Assembly: GCA_002345215.1 (NCBI GenBank)
Contig: DDVH01000050.1
Span: forward strand, 62,001 to 126,000
Length of the DNA stretch: 64,000 bases
DNA from: Anaerolineales bacterium UBA2317
Lineage (GTDB): Bacteria; Chloroflexota; Anaerolineae; Anaerolineales; Villigracilaceae
Direction: 5' to 3'
In this document: piece by piece, positions 7,556 to 16,401 of the stretch
Layout: each line of letters begins with the position of its first letter
How positions within the stretch are numbered: position 1 is the first letter of the stretch
The notes under the pieces: model-generated
The model's input: the letters and a program-made list of their open reading frames with translations, nothing else
Database searches by the model: none
What the model was told of the DNA's origin: nothing
Translations under genes and position numbers: made by a program

Positions 7556-9283
7556 CTATTTTATAGGTAATACAAAGCCTTGTTCTTCAAGATATTTCAA
7601 AATAATACGGGCATTGTCTTCTGGTGAAGAGCCAAACCCTTTGAGTGTGATTTCAGGATTGATAGGCGGTTCATACGGGTCATCTACGCCGGTGAAGCCC
7701 ATGGGTTTGCCATCTTGCATGGCTTGGCGAGCTTTGGCATATAAACCTTTCACATCACGTTGTTCACAAATTTCAACGGGGGTATCCATAAAAATTTCGA
7801 TGAAGTTTTCGCCAACCATTTTTCTTGCTTCTTCACGCGTGGAACGATACGGGCTGATTGCGGCACAAATTACACCACCACCTGCATGAACAATTTCACC
7901 AGCCACAAAACCAATGCGCAGAATATTTGTATCGCGGTCTTCTTTGCTAAAGCCCAAACCTTTTGAAAGATGTGTGCGAACGACATCGCCATCTAAAATT
8001 GCAAGTTCACGTCCGCGTTCGAGTAATAAAGAACGAAGCACTTGGGTTGTAGCTGTTTTACCTGAGCCGCTTAAGCCAGTAAACCAAATACAAAAACCTT
8101 GTTTGTGACGTGCAGGATATGTCTCACGTAAAATTTCGGCAGTCTCTGGGCGTGTAAACCATTCAGGTAAAAGTTTTCCTTTTGCTAAATAATCATCACG
8201 AACTTGTGTACCAGAAATGTTTGCGACCTTCGCACCTTTAGGTACATCTTTTTCTTCCACATATCTTTGTTCATCTGGAAGATAGACCAACATTTCAAAC
8301 GGAATCATTTTGACTCCGATTTCGGCTTCGTGTTGCTTCATCAATTCTTGCGCATCATACGGACCATAAAATGGTTTGCCCAATGAATCATTTCCTGGTC
8401 CTGCATGGTCACGACCTACAATGAAATGATTCGCTCCATGATTTCTTCGGATGATGGCATGAAGAATCGCCTCTTTCGGACCCGCCATCCGCATCGCCAG
8501 CGGAAGCAGACTCAACATGGTGTTATTTTTGTCGTAGTGATTATCAACGAGTGCTTTGTATGTTCGCACACGAGTGTAGTGGTCAACATCGCCAGGCTTG
8601 GTCATACCAACTACTGGATGAATAATCAATGAGCCGTTTACTTGTGCGGCGGCACGTTTGGTCAATTCTTCGTGAATGCGATGTAATGGATTACGAGTCT
8701 GGAAAGCCACAACATTGTCATGCCCCATTTTTTCTAACATTTCACGAACTTGTGCAGGTGTATGACGTAAATTCACAAAATCATAATACTTAGGTAAGTT
8801 CAACACTTTCATTGGACCTGAAATACAAACTTTATTCCAACGAGCCATTTCAGAAACCATCGGATGTTTTGCATCAGTTGTCCCGTAGGCAAGAGACGCT
8901 TCTGTTTCAGCATCCCAATGAAATATTTCATCAAGAGTCATAATTGCAATTACATCAAAGTTTGCATCGCGTAACACCAACTCTTCACCAACTGTTGGTA
9001 ATTCTTTCGGGTCAGCCGTCAATGTAATTGGAAGTGGAAATACAGTTCCATCAGCCAAGCGCATTTCTTTCAACACACGGTCATAATCCGCTTTACCCAT
9101 GAAAGTGGTGAGGGGTGAAAAACCACCTGTTGCGATTAATTCCAAGTCACATAAATTTCTTGCTGTAATTTTGATAGAAGGAAGTTGTGCCGTTTTTGCA
9201 AGCAATTCTTCGCGTTCTTTGCCTGTCACAACCAAATTTACAAGTTTGCCACCATAAGGGGCAATGAGTTTTGCTTTTGCCAT
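7556..9283 (-). CDS. sat-cysC: Bifunctional sulfate adenylyltransferase / APS kinase (PAPS synthase)
   Basis: A 575-residue fusion that makes the universal sulfate donor. Residues about 1-385 are ATP sulfurylase (sulfate + ATP to APS) with the nucleotide motif QTRNPLHRIHE at 195-205 and a GRDHAGPGND loop. Residues about 390-575 are APS kinase (APS to PAPS) with Walker A GLSGSGKT, DGDVVRTHLSKGLGFS, the DRDTNILRI segment and ISPYRSTREEAR. The kinase half appears intact, unlike fungal fusions where it is degenerate. In a locus with three sulfotransferases it most likely serves PAPS supply for glycan sulfation rather than cysteine synthesis. GGAG lies 6 nt before ATG 9283. A TATAAT box and an operator-like inverted repeat lie upstream, with a palindrome in the leader. 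Confidence 0.95.
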   Translation of the reverse strand: MAKAKLIAPYGGKLVNLVVTGKEREELLAKTAQLPSIKITARNLCDLELIATGGFSPLTTFMGKADYDRVLKEMRLADGTVFPLPITLTADPKELPTVGEELVLRDANFDVIAIMTLDEIFHWDAETEASLAYGTTDAKHPMVSEMARWNKVCISGPMKVLNLPKYYDFVNLRHTPAQVREMLEKMGHDNVVAFQTRNPLHRIHEELTKRAAAQVNGSLIIHPVVGMTKPGDVDHYTRVRTYKALVDNHYDKNNTMLSLLPLAMRMAGPKEAILHAIIRRNHGANHFIVGRDHAGPGNDSLGKPFYGPYDAQELMKQHEAEIGVKMIPFEMLVYLPDEQRYVEEKDVPKGAKVANISGTQVRDDYLAKGKLLPEWFTRPETAEILRETYPARHKQGFCIWFTGLSGSGKTATTQVLRSLLLERGRELAILDGDVVRTHLSKGLGFSKEDRDTNILRIGFVAGEIVHAGGGVICAAISPYRSTREEARKMVGENFIEIFMDTPVEICEQRDVKGLYAKARQAMQDGKPMGFTGVDDPYEPPINPEITLKGFGSSPEDNARIILKYLEEQGFVLPIK

Positions 9284-9302
9284 TTTTTCTCCGTTTGATT
9301 AT

Positions 9303-9329
9303 GTAGGGCACGATATATCGTGCCCCTAC
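9303..9329. repeat. GTAGGG palindrome, copy 4 (in sat-cysC leader)
   Basis: A variant palindrome with inner arms ACGATA/TATCGT; the left outer arm lacks one G, leaving a bulge. It lies 19 nt before the sat-cysC start and, given the TATAAT at 9346-9351, inside the mRNA leader. Confidence 0.85.
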
Positions 9330-9345
9330 GAATTTACAGACCCCG

Positions 9346-9378
9346 ATTATACTCCAAAATTCAGTTGGTGAATTTTGG
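9346..9378 (-). promoter_or_regulatory. Promoter and operator-like inverted repeat upstream of sat-cysC
   Basis: On the minus strand a TATAAT (9351-9346) is immediately preceded by a perfect inverted repeat with 10-bp arms, CCAAAATTCA and TGAATTTTGG around GTTGG (9354-9378 on the plus strand). The repeat would cover the -35 region. The 13-mer TCCAAAATTCAGT recurs exactly in the promoter of the winged-helix regulator at 38352-38364, so this may be its binding site. The predicted leader is about 55 nt. Confidence 0.6.
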
Positions 9379-9400
9379 AAACAAAATCACTTATCGCAAG

Positions 9401-11410
9401 TTATTGAATGCAAAAGAGACGGTCAGCTTGTGATTTTATAGATGATTCAATTTGCATTGTTAACAATATTTGGCAGGCTTGTTGAAACGCCAATTTATCT
9501 TTTGACATCATTGAAGCAATTTCTTGTAATCGAGAAATATTCTCAGAATAGGCATACGCTTGAATAAATGGCATCCATTCGATTTGGTCTTGTGCTTGTA
9601 ATTCAAGATTAAAAACCGCATCACCTAACACTGATACCTGTTCCCAATCCCCAACTTGACGTGCATACGAAGCCTTTTGATAGTAATAACACCAACCATG
9701 TTCTGGCTCTATTCCAAAGGGAATCAAAGGTGGTGTTTGAAATGTATCGCTTAATTCAATTTGGTCTGCTTCAGAATAAGAAGCAATCTGTTTTACTCGT
9801 TCATCTTCATAAGAAGATAACTCCACTTGGCGAAGGTCAATTACTTGTACACAAGATTCAGGTCTGGGTTGAGTCAAAATTAATATGTTTCGATAATTTG
9901 GATACGTACGAATACTTCTACGTTCTGAATAATCTTGCCCTTCGCGCGCAAAAACTTTTTCAATTGTATTTTCATCTAAAAGCAAGGCATAAATAGCAGG
10001 TTGAACATATTTTTCATGCTCAGACTCAGGGTGATAAATTAAATTCGCAGGTCCCCAAGTAAAATAATCTTCTTCCGCGGCAACTGCATAATGGGTGATT
10101 AAAGTTGTGCCTACTCCAAGTTGCGGAATTCGCCAACTGACTTGCCACCAAAAGTTTTGGGTAGATTGGGTTTCCGATGCTTTTACAAATCCATTTGCAT
10201 AATGCGTAAGAGAGGCAATTCCAATCAGGATACTAAAAATAATATCTTGTAATTTAAGATTTGATATAAAAGAAACTATCAGAGGCAAGATTAATGCTGT
10301 ACCTATAGAGGCAATTAAGGTATATCGTGAAAAACTTTTGAAATCTACACTTCGTCCAACTAGAATTACAGGCATTAAACCCGCAATAAGAATTCCTAGC
10401 CCTAAGAGAAAAACTTCCCATCTCCATTTTTGGTTTCTTCCATTTTTTTTGTTTTCAGAAATGTATTTATGAGCCACCCACAGTAATGTAATTATCAATA
10501 AAACAATCCCCAAACCTAATAACCAATCCGTTTTACTTAAACCAAATTTTAATCTTAATAATGGAGTTATCCAAGCGCGGATTAAAACATCTAATGTATC
10601 GTCCCAAAGAGTTGAAAAAACTTTTGTAACAAATACAAACGGCTCGCTTAATACATCTCCTAATTGCAAATCTACGTCGGTAGCTCCTCGTTCACTTTCG
10701 AAATAAAAAAGTCTCCAACCTAAAAACATGCTTGGAATTACGAGAGGTATCAAACTGGTTTTGAAAAACAAAATGAATTTATCCCAAAATTTCCCATCCT
10801 CACGAAATGCTAGAATAATTAAACAACCAAATCGAAGAAATTCTAGCCCAATATACCATTCAATTTGCCCCAGATAAAACCACCCAAGTAAAATTGAAAG
10901 TATATAAAAAGTAAATTTATTTTGCAGTTTTTTTGACTGAACTGCTTTTATCGTCAACCCAATTGAAAACATTCCTGCCACAAGCCCTGTGATGTGACAT
11001 AAATAGTCAATCGCATTGGGTTGAGAAAGAAAACCTGGGTACAGCACCCATAATAAGGTCATGAAAAAAGTGAGGCGGTTTTCATCTTTCCAAACTAAAC
11101 GAAGAATCCATAGAAATCCAATCCCGCTCATGAAGCGAAAAAAGAAAGCAGTTAAGTTGTAATAAAGAGGGTTTGCACCAAAAAGTGAATAAGTTGGAAT
11201 CATGACAATGGCACGTAGTGGACGGTCAATTGCGAATATATCCCAAAATACCGATGGGCCATTTGCACCTGCAGCATACATTAAATACCAGTCATCATAA
11301 AAATAACCAAAGCGTGAAACAAATATTAAATAGGTTAATCCTGTTATGATAAATAATATGATTTGTTCTAAAAAATTTTTAGATGCAATTGCTGACTTGA
11401 TTTTATTCAT
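9401..11410 (-). CDS. Polytopic membrane protein, GT-C-like, with soluble C-terminal domain
   Basis: A 669-residue protein with about ten transmembrane segments in residues 15-420 and a soluble C-terminal domain of about 250 residues. The first extracytoplasmic loop has GYFYDDWYLMYAA and then DRPLRAIVMIPTYSLFG; an acidic pair after TM1 is typical of GT-C-fold glycosyltransferases. No family name can be assigned. It lies in the polysaccharide locus and follows the Gfo/Idh/MocA gene by 6 nt on the transcribed strand (start at 11410, GAGG 4 nt upstream). A role in adding sugars outside the membrane is inferred. Its stop is followed by the promoter region of sat-cysC. Confidence 0.7.
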   Translation of the reverse strand: MNKIKSAIASKNFLEQIILFIITGLTYLIFVSRFGYFYDDWYLMYAAGANGPSVFWDIFAIDRPLRAIVMIPTYSLFGANPLYYNLTAFFFRFMSGIGFLWILRLVWKDENRLTFFMTLLWVLYPGFLSQPNAIDYLCHITGLVAGMFSIGLTIKAVQSKKLQNKFTFYILSILLGWFYLGQIEWYIGLEFLRFGCLIILAFREDGKFWDKFILFFKTSLIPLVIPSMFLGWRLFYFESERGATDVDLQLGDVLSEPFVFVTKVFSTLWDDTLDVLIRAWITPLLRLKFGLSKTDWLLGLGIVLLIITLLWVAHKYISENKKNGRNQKWRWEVFLLGLGILIAGLMPVILVGRSVDFKSFSRYTLIASIGTALILPLIVSFISNLKLQDIIFSILIGIASLTHYANGFVKASETQSTQNFWWQVSWRIPQLGVGTTLITHYAVAAEEDYFTWGPANLIYHPESEHEKYVQPAIYALLLDENTIEKVFAREGQDYSERRSIRTYPNYRNILILTQPRPESCVQVIDLRQVELSSYEDERVKQIASYSEADQIELSDTFQTPPLIPFGIEPEHGWCYYYQKASYARQVGDWEQVSVLGDAVFNLELQAQDQIEWMPFIQAYAYSENISRLQEIASMMSKDKLAFQQACQILLTMQIESSIKSQADRLFCIQ

Positions 11411-11416
11411 GTACCC

Positions 11417-12418
11417 TCAACTTTGTTGAAATAAGGTTATGCTTCCAGTTTTATTTGATTGATGAACTGCTTCCACAAGCCTTTGTACCTGTATTCCATC
11501 TTCTAACGTGCAAGATGGAGAAGCATTGCCTTTAACTACATCTACAAAATGTTTTGTCTGTTCTAAAAACATGACATTCCGCTCCCAACTTGCAGGAATT
11601 GGATACTCAACCCAATCTTTTTTTTCTGGCTGATATATTTTTACTGCACCATCTGCTAAATTCCATTTGATAGTTCCATTCGTCCCCACAATTGTAAAAT
11701 GATGTTCAGGTGGTTGTTGATTAAAATCCAAATGCAAACTTCCTAACGCGCCACTTGCAAAACGTAAAGCAATTTTTGCTGTATCTTCTACATCTATTTC
11801 AAGGTCACTTAATTTGGCAGTGTATCCAAAAACCGATTCGACTCTTTCACCAACCAGCCATGGCAAATAATCTAACGAATGGCATTGAGTCGCAACCACA
11901 CCTCCACCCATATCAGCTCTTGCGGCATAACTGATGCGGTAATCTTCCCACGGATGCCAAGCCGGTAAATATTCTCCAAAATGTACATTGGCAGAAATGA
12001 TTCTTCCAATTTCACCGTTTGAGATTAATTCCTTCACTTTAATTAATGATGGATGAAATCTAAATTGAAAAGCCACTAAAACTTTTGTATTATATTTTTT
12101 TACAGCAGAAATTAATTCATCAATTCTTTCCATCGAATGCGAAATTGGTTTTTCAAGCAAAATAGAACAACCTGCTTGTGCCGCAGGGATAGCAATATCT
12201 AAATGCAAAGATGTTGGGTTGGAAACAATAACAGCATCAGGTTTATGTTTTTTGATGGCTTCATATATATCGGTTTCAACAGGATACCCCGCAATTTCAT
12301 CGTCAGGTAATGTGGCTTTGCGTGTGCGCAATAAGATAATATCTTTTTCGCCTAACGAAATTAAATTCCGCATGTGACGGCGTCCCACAGAGCCAAGACC
12401 TGCAATCAAAAACTTCAT
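11417..12418 (-). CDS. Gfo/Idh/MocA-family oxidoreductase
   Basis: A 333-residue NAD(P)-dependent sugar oxidoreductase. The N-terminal Rossmann loop is LIAGLGSVGRRH (residues 4-15). The EKPISHSMERI motif with its catalytic lysine is near residue 95, and the second domain contains the DMGGGVVATQCHSLDYLPWLVG stretch with the conserved Asp/His pair. Enzymes of this family oxidise or epimerise nucleotide sugars or free sugars, for example in UDP-amino-sugar and legionaminic acid pathways. It overlaps the stop of the upstream sulfotransferase gene by one base (TAATG), so translation is coupled. The substrate is not identifiable. Confidence 0.88.
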   Translation of the reverse strand: MKFLIAGLGSVGRRHMRNLISLGEKDIILLRTRKATLPDDEIAGYPVETDIYEAIKKHKPDAVIVSNPTSLHLDIAIPAAQAGCSILLEKPISHSMERIDELISAVKKYNTKVLVAFQFRFHPSLIKVKELISNGEIGRIISANVHFGEYLPAWHPWEDYRISYAARADMGGGVVATQCHSLDYLPWLVGERVESVFGYTAKLSDLEIDVEDTAKIALRFASGALGSLHLDFNQQPPEHHFTIVGTNGTIKWNLADGAVKIYQPEKKDWVEYPIPASWERNVMFLEQTKHFVDVVKGNASPSCTLEDGIQVQRLVEAVHQSNKTGSITLFQQS

Positions 12419-13446
12419 TACCAGTTCAAATCCTTTTCATATTTCCATTTGACTAACACATCACCAGCAATTTCTTTGAAAATAGATTTATCTTTTTCAG
12501 TGAAGAGACGATTCCAATTGCCAGCCTGACCTTTCGGAAGAAAAGACGCGATTCCTTCATTTCTTTCGGCTTGCCACTGCTCATCCGGGTTTGACTTCAT
12601 TTCAGCTTTGATTTTCTTCTCTAAAGATTTTTCAACTTTCTTTGTGCCAAGAAATTCCCAGAGTTTGCTCATTGCGTCAAATGGATTTTCAAGCAAATCT
12701 TCATAACGCAAAGAGAGATAATTTTTCTTATAAAGTTTTTTTGCTTCCGAATCTATTTCATTTACATCATCTGCCCAACGTTTAGCAATGTTGCAGATAA
12801 AAGATTCAGTAAATATTGAACGTGAGCCATTTGTAAACGCGGCAGAATCAGTTTTCAAGTCAGAGATGATGCGTTTGTCTTCTTGAGTTAAAAACTTTGA
12901 TTCTTCTACAAAGTTCCGAAAACGTTCTGATATCAACACATCGCGTCCATTGCGGACAATATAAATGATTTTTGCATCAGGGTAAATTGCATGCATATCG
13001 CGCACGGCTTGAGCATGTATATTTGATGACGGGCTTTTATCACCCACAATATTTTTATTTTCTTTGATGGCTTCGCGTTCCATCATAAAGTCAGCCGTAG
13101 TACGCAAAACAAGCGGAGATAAATCTTTTGCTTGATTCCAGCGATTCGATTTGCGTGTTAACCATTCTTCAATTTCAGATGAATCAACCAGCGATTTCAA
13201 CAAAGGCTTGCGCGTAAAAAAATGCGCCTGATAATTACAATGCACTTCACTATGTAAACGCGCAAGGCGCATTAACAAGGTTGTGCCAGAACGCGCATGA
13301 CCTAAAATAAAAAATTTTTCGCGCGGAAAGAATTGTTTAATCTCTGCAATTTCTTCTTTAGTGATAGAAGGAATTGGGTTACGATTTTTCTTATGTTGCT
13401 CGCCTTTGATTAAGATGCGAGCAGCAGATTTTATACGAGATAGCAT
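12418..13446 (-). CDS. Sulfotransferase family protein
   Basis: The third sulfotransferase of the locus, 342 residues, cytosolic. The PAPS 5'-loop is ILGHARSGTTLLMR (residues 47-60) and the 3'-phosphate site is IYIVRNGRDVLISERF around residues 165-180; a GQAGNWNRLFTEKDK segment near the C-terminus is the third PAPS contact. It probably sulfates a sugar hydroxyl of the surface glycan. Its C-terminus (GDVLVKWKYEKDLNW) closely resembles that of the sulfotransferase at 2054 (GDLLVKLNYEKNNDW), so these two are paralogs. The start lies 1 nt after the stop of the small transporter gene and the stop overlaps the next gene by one base. Confidence 0.9.
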   Translation of the reverse strand: MLSRIKSAARILIKGEQHKKNRNPIPSITKEEIAEIKQFFPREKFFILGHARSGTTLLMRLARLHSEVHCNYQAHFFTRKPLLKSLVDSSEIEEWLTRKSNRWNQAKDLSPLVLRTTADFMMEREAIKENKNIVGDKSPSSNIHAQAVRDMHAIYPDAKIIYIVRNGRDVLISERFRNFVEESKFLTQEDKRIISDLKTDSAAFTNGSRSIFTESFICNIAKRWADDVNEIDSEAKKLYKKNYLSLRYEDLLENPFDAMSKLWEFLGTKKVEKSLEKKIKAEMKSNPDEQWQAERNEGIASFLPKGQAGNWNRLFTEKDKSIFKEIAGDVLVKWKYEKDLNW

Positions 13447-13447
13447 T

Positions 13448-13894
13448 TTATCTTTTCCAGTTCAACATCATCAACCCTGCTAAACAAACCAAAATCCCCA
13501 TCACATTCACCCAATTTAATTTATCTTTGAAAACAAATAAAGCCACTGGCACAAGAATTAATGAAGCAATTACATTTGTCAAAACAGCGGCGATACCTAA
13601 ATTCCAACCTGAACGATAAACGAGTAAAAATCCAAACTCGATACCGACGATAGCAATGGCTAGCCCAATACTTGCCCAGTTTAATTTTTTAATTTCGGCA
13701 GTAATCCCATTTTCAACAGGAAAGAAATAGAAAGTGAAAAGTGTGACAATAAAAGCAACAGCATACGTCACTAAAAGAGAAACCGTGAAGTTAACATCTG
13801 CAGGCGTACTTTTCGCAACAAAATGATATAACGCGCTAGAAAGTATGGCAAGTGTGATAGAGAAATAAAAAAGAAACATAACATTGGTCTTCAT
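13448..13894 (-). CDS. Small four-TM EamA/DMT-like transporter
   Basis: A protein of about 148 residues with four hydrophobic helices and the C-terminal NVIASLILVPVALFVFKDKL...GILVCLAGLMMLNW pattern of the drug/metabolite transporter superfamily half-size members. In polysaccharide loci such proteins can move undecaprenyl-linked sugars across the membrane, as ArnE/ArnF do; that role is inference. Three in-frame ATGs compete (13969, 13927, 13894) and none has a good Shine-Dalgarno. I choose 13894 because the first helix begins right after it and because the upstream part would run through an 18-bp palindrome that looks regulatory. It is divergent from the secreted repeat protein at 14083. Confidence 0.65.
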   Translation of the reverse strand: MKTNVMFLFYFSITLAILSSALYHFVAKSTPADVNFTVSLLVTYAVAFIVTLFTFYFFPVENGITAEIKKLNWASIGLAIAIVGIEFGFLLVYRSGWNLGIAAVLTNVIASLILVPVALFVFKDKLNWVNVMGILVCLAGLMMLNWKR

Positions 13895-13953
13895 AGATTG
13901 ATTTGTATATCCGCTTATTTTTACCATGAAAATTAATCTCAGGTTTAGATTTG

Positions 13954-13971
13954 GCATGACAGATGTCATGC
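13954..13971. promoter_or_regulatory. 18-bp palindrome in divergent intergenic region
   Basis: GCATGACA GA TGTCATGC is a perfect inverted repeat with 8-bp arms and a 2-nt spacer between the divergent genes at 13894 and 14083. Size and position fit a dimeric repressor operator. No other copy was noticed in the window. Confidence 0.5.
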
Positions 13972-14043
13972 TAATTTATGACAAATTGCATAAGTATTCC
14001 TGAAAAATAATGATTACAAACGCTCTTTCTAAATCTTGTAAAT

Positions 14044-14081
14044 CTATAAAATGAGAACAAGTTTATTTATAAGGAGATAAA
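14044..14081 (+). promoter_or_regulatory. -10-like box and ribosome binding site of the repeat protein gene
   Basis: A CTATAAAAT box (14044-14052) followed by TAAGGAGAT 5 nt before ATG 14083. The strong Shine-Dalgarno contrasts with the leaderless-looking single genes farther right. No clear -35 hexamer is seen. Confidence 0.5.
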
Positions 14082-14082
14082 C

Positions 14083-14907
14083 ATGAAAATAAAAAATATT
14101 ATCATAGTTAGTATGACCGTGTTCGCTTTATTGTTTGGAGGGTTTCTAGGAATTACAAGCCTAGTCTCTGCCAAAGGTGCAGAACCAATTAAAAGTCAGC
14201 ATAGAGGAGGCGGTGAAAACCTTGAAGCTGTGGCGAAAATTTTAGGTGTCACAGTGGAAGAATTGCAAGAAGCCTTTCAAAATGCTCGCCCTGCTGAATG
14301 TGTTCCTGGTGAAAGACCAGCCGAAGGTGTAGATTGTCGCCCTAATTTAGAATCTGTTGCCAATGAATTAGATGTGACAGTTGAAGAAATTGAATCTGCA
14401 TTTCAAAAAGCACGTCAACAAGCACAGGCTGAAAGACTTGACTCCGCGGCAGAGCAACTTGGTGTCAGTGGTGAGGCGTTACAATCTGCTTTAGAAAATG
14501 CACGCCCAGCCGAATGTGCTAACCTTACACCGCAAGAAGCTCGTGAATCAGAAGTCAACTGCCGAGCAGATTTAGATGCCGTTGCTGATGAACTGGGTGT
14601 AACTGTTGAAGAGTTACAATCTGCTTTGGGTAAGGGTGGACGTGGCGGCAACTTAGATGCTGTTGCTGAAACGTTAGGTGTAACTACTGAAGAATTACAA
14701 CAAGCACTGCAAGATGCAAGACCTGCTGAATGTGTTGGTTTGGAACGTGGTGAAAAACCTGAAGGTGTGGATTGCCGACCCGATTTGGAAATTGTTGCCG
14801 AAACTTTAGGCGTTGATGTTGAAGAACTACAAACTGCTTTACGAAATGAACATGGTGGTCGTGGACCTGGACATCATCGACCAAATGGTGAAGGTGGGCA
14901 ACCGTAA
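14083..14907 (+). CDS. Secreted protein with six helical repeats and paired cysteines
   Basis: A 274-residue exported protein: positively charged N-terminus, hydrophobic core to about residue 27, and an SAKGA cleavage region. The mature part is six copies of a unit of about 20 residues with consensus LDAVAxxLGVTVEELQxAL, separated alternately by long and short linkers. Each long linker has ARPAEC...(V)DC or NC, so there are three cysteine pairs that could form disulfides. The tail is Gly/His-rich (GGRGPGHHRPNGEGG). The unit resembles the short helical repeats found in many secreted proteins of unknown function in Gram-positive-like phyla; I cannot name a family. It is the only plus-strand gene between 1 and 38400 and sits between two terminator-bounded blocks, so it is a separate transcription unit. 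Confidence 0.8.
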   Translation: MKIKNIIIVSMTVFALLFGGFLGITSLVSAKGAEPIKSQHRGGGENLEAVAKILGVTVEELQEAFQNARPAECVPGERPAEGVDCRPNLESVANELDVTVEEIESAFQKARQQAQAERLDSAAEQLGVSGEALQSALENARPAECANLTPQEARESEVNCRADLDAVADELGVTVEELQSALGKGGRGGNLDAVAETLGVTTEELQQALQDARPAECVGLERGEKPEGVDCRPDLEIVAETLGVDVEELQTALRNEHGGRGPGHHRPNGEGGQP

Positions 14908-14914
14908 TTGGTAT

Positions 14915-14948
14915 AAAAAAGTGACAGTCAATTGACTGTCACTTTTTT
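14915..14948. terminator. Bidirectional terminator
   Basis: A perfect 34-bp palindrome: A6, arm GTGACAGTCA, then ATTGACTGTCAC and T6. It serves the plus-strand repeat protein gene and the minus-strand glycosyltransferase gene, whose stop codon lies inside its T tract. Confidence 0.93.
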
Positions 14949-16389
14949 ATTTTGAATTTAATATTTTCAAAATATATTCCGCTGTTCGTTTCCCTGAGCT
15001 TGCATCTGTAAATGTAATTTCATTCTCGATGAATTTTCTTCGTTCAGCAGAATCAACAATTTTATCTTTGAGATACAAATTCAACGCTTCTCTTAACTCG
15101 GTCAAGTTGGTTGCTACTCTTCCAGCTTTTGCCTCGCGGAATCTTTTATGTGTGGGCCAATCACCGATTTCTTTCAGTGATAAAGAAAACTTATTTTTCT
15201 TATTCCATCCACCTGGGACATCAATCGTAGCCGCAATCATCGGCGTATCGTGAACTGCGGTTTCTACTAACATGGTTGAATAAACAGTCACAACTACATC
15301 CGAATACGCCATCATGGAAGATTTCTCATCCATATCTTCGCCACCATAATAACCAAGCGAGCCACCTAACGCCACAGGTTGAACAACATGTACATGCGGG
15401 TATTTTTTCTCTAACTCAAAAACTTGTGCTCTTTCATCTGCAAAAATTTTTGGTTTATCCTGAAAATGACTTGGATGCAAACGAATCAATAATTGTGAAG
15501 GCTCTGCTAAAGCATCTGATGAAACTAATTTTGCCAACGCTTCAATATTTGGAAAATTCGGTGCAAAATGCACAAAACTACTCGCATACGAAATTATTTT
15601 TCGGTTTGGGTCAAGCTTATGTAATTTGAAATATTCATCTCGCGGCATCAGCCATTGCTTGCGGAAATATCCATCATAGGATGGAATACCACCAATATTT
15701 ACGTTTTCCGATTTCCAGTCTGATCCATACACTAACTCATCTTTTTGCAATTCAGACCAACAGGTTGCATATTGCACATCTGCACCAGAGATATTGTATG
15801 AAGATGAATTATCCCAGCCGACAATAACGGTCATGTTTCGAATTCCGCGTTTGGCGGATTCTCGCAAGAGATAACGATCCATTCTCCAGCCGGGTGTCGA
15901 AGCAATGACTAAATCAGGCTTGTATTTTTCAAATAAGTCGTCATAGATATTTGTAGTAAAGCGATTTTGAATTTTCACCAGAAGTTTTCTTGCCCACGAA
16001 AAATTTCGTAATAGCAAAATCATCAAAGCGGATGGAATCCAAATACCCAAACGAAATTTCCACGAGTTTTCTGCCCACACTTCCCAGATGTGACTATCCA
16101 TTGCTTCGGTATTAATTCGGCGTGAACCTCCCACACGGCGCAGGTAGCCAAGTAACCATTGCATTCTTGGTTGAAATTTTTTGGCGTATTCGTTTGCTTG
16201 CTTTAATCTCAAACCTTCAAAGATTAATCCGTGACGAGTGAAACGTGAAGCAATTTTTTCTTTAGTTTCATCATCGGTCAGGACGATGATTTCAATGCCT
16301 GCCTCAAGCAACGTTGAAATTACATCGCTTTGCAGGAAGTAGATGATTGCCATGCCGTGATCGGCGGAGATGAAGATTTTTTTAGTCAA
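14947..16389 (-). CDS. GT-B-type glycosyl/glycerophosphotransferase-like protein
   Basis: A 480-residue cytosolic protein with the two-domain layout of CDP-glycerol glycerophosphotransferase or capsule-synthesis GT-B enzymes. The N-terminal domain has KIFISADHGMAIIYFL and a short hydrophobic segment near residues 115-130. The C-terminal domain has LIRLHPSHFQDKP, followed by MAYSDVVVTVYSTMLVETAVHDTPMI, the typical nucleotide-binding helix region. The best start is a TTG at 16389; no upstream ATG is available and the next ATG would remove the first strand. The reverse transcriptase gene stops 12 nt upstream. The RT/SLATT insertion may therefore have replaced the native 5' end. Donor and acceptor are unknown. 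Confidence 0.78.
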   Translation of the reverse strand: MTKKIFISADHGMAIIYFLQSDVISTLLEAGIEIIVLTDDETKEKIASRFTRHGLIFEGLRLKQANEYAKKFQPRMQWLLGYLRRVGGSRRINTEAMDSHIWEVWAENSWKFRLGIWIPSALMILLLRNFSWARKLLVKIQNRFTTNIYDDLFEKYKPDLVIASTPGWRMDRYLLRESAKRGIRNMTVIVGWDNSSSYNISGADVQYATCWSELQKDELVYGSDWKSENVNIGGIPSYDGYFRKQWLMPRDEYFKLHKLDPNRKIISYASSFVHFAPNFPNIEALAKLVSSDALAEPSQLLIRLHPSHFQDKPKIFADERAQVFELEKKYPHVHVVQPVALGGSLGYYGGEDMDEKSSMMAYSDVVVTVYSTMLVETAVHDTPMIAATIDVPGGWNKKNKFSLSLKEIGDWPTHKRFREAKAGRVATNLTELREALNLYLKDKIVDSAERRKFIENEITFTDASSGKRTAEYILKILNSK

Positions 16390-16401
16390 TGTGGTTCTTT
16401 C

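Noticed and set aside
14415..14884. Reverse-strand open frames in the repeat protein gene
   Set aside because: They mirror a repetitive coding sequence and have no ribosome sites or family resemblance.
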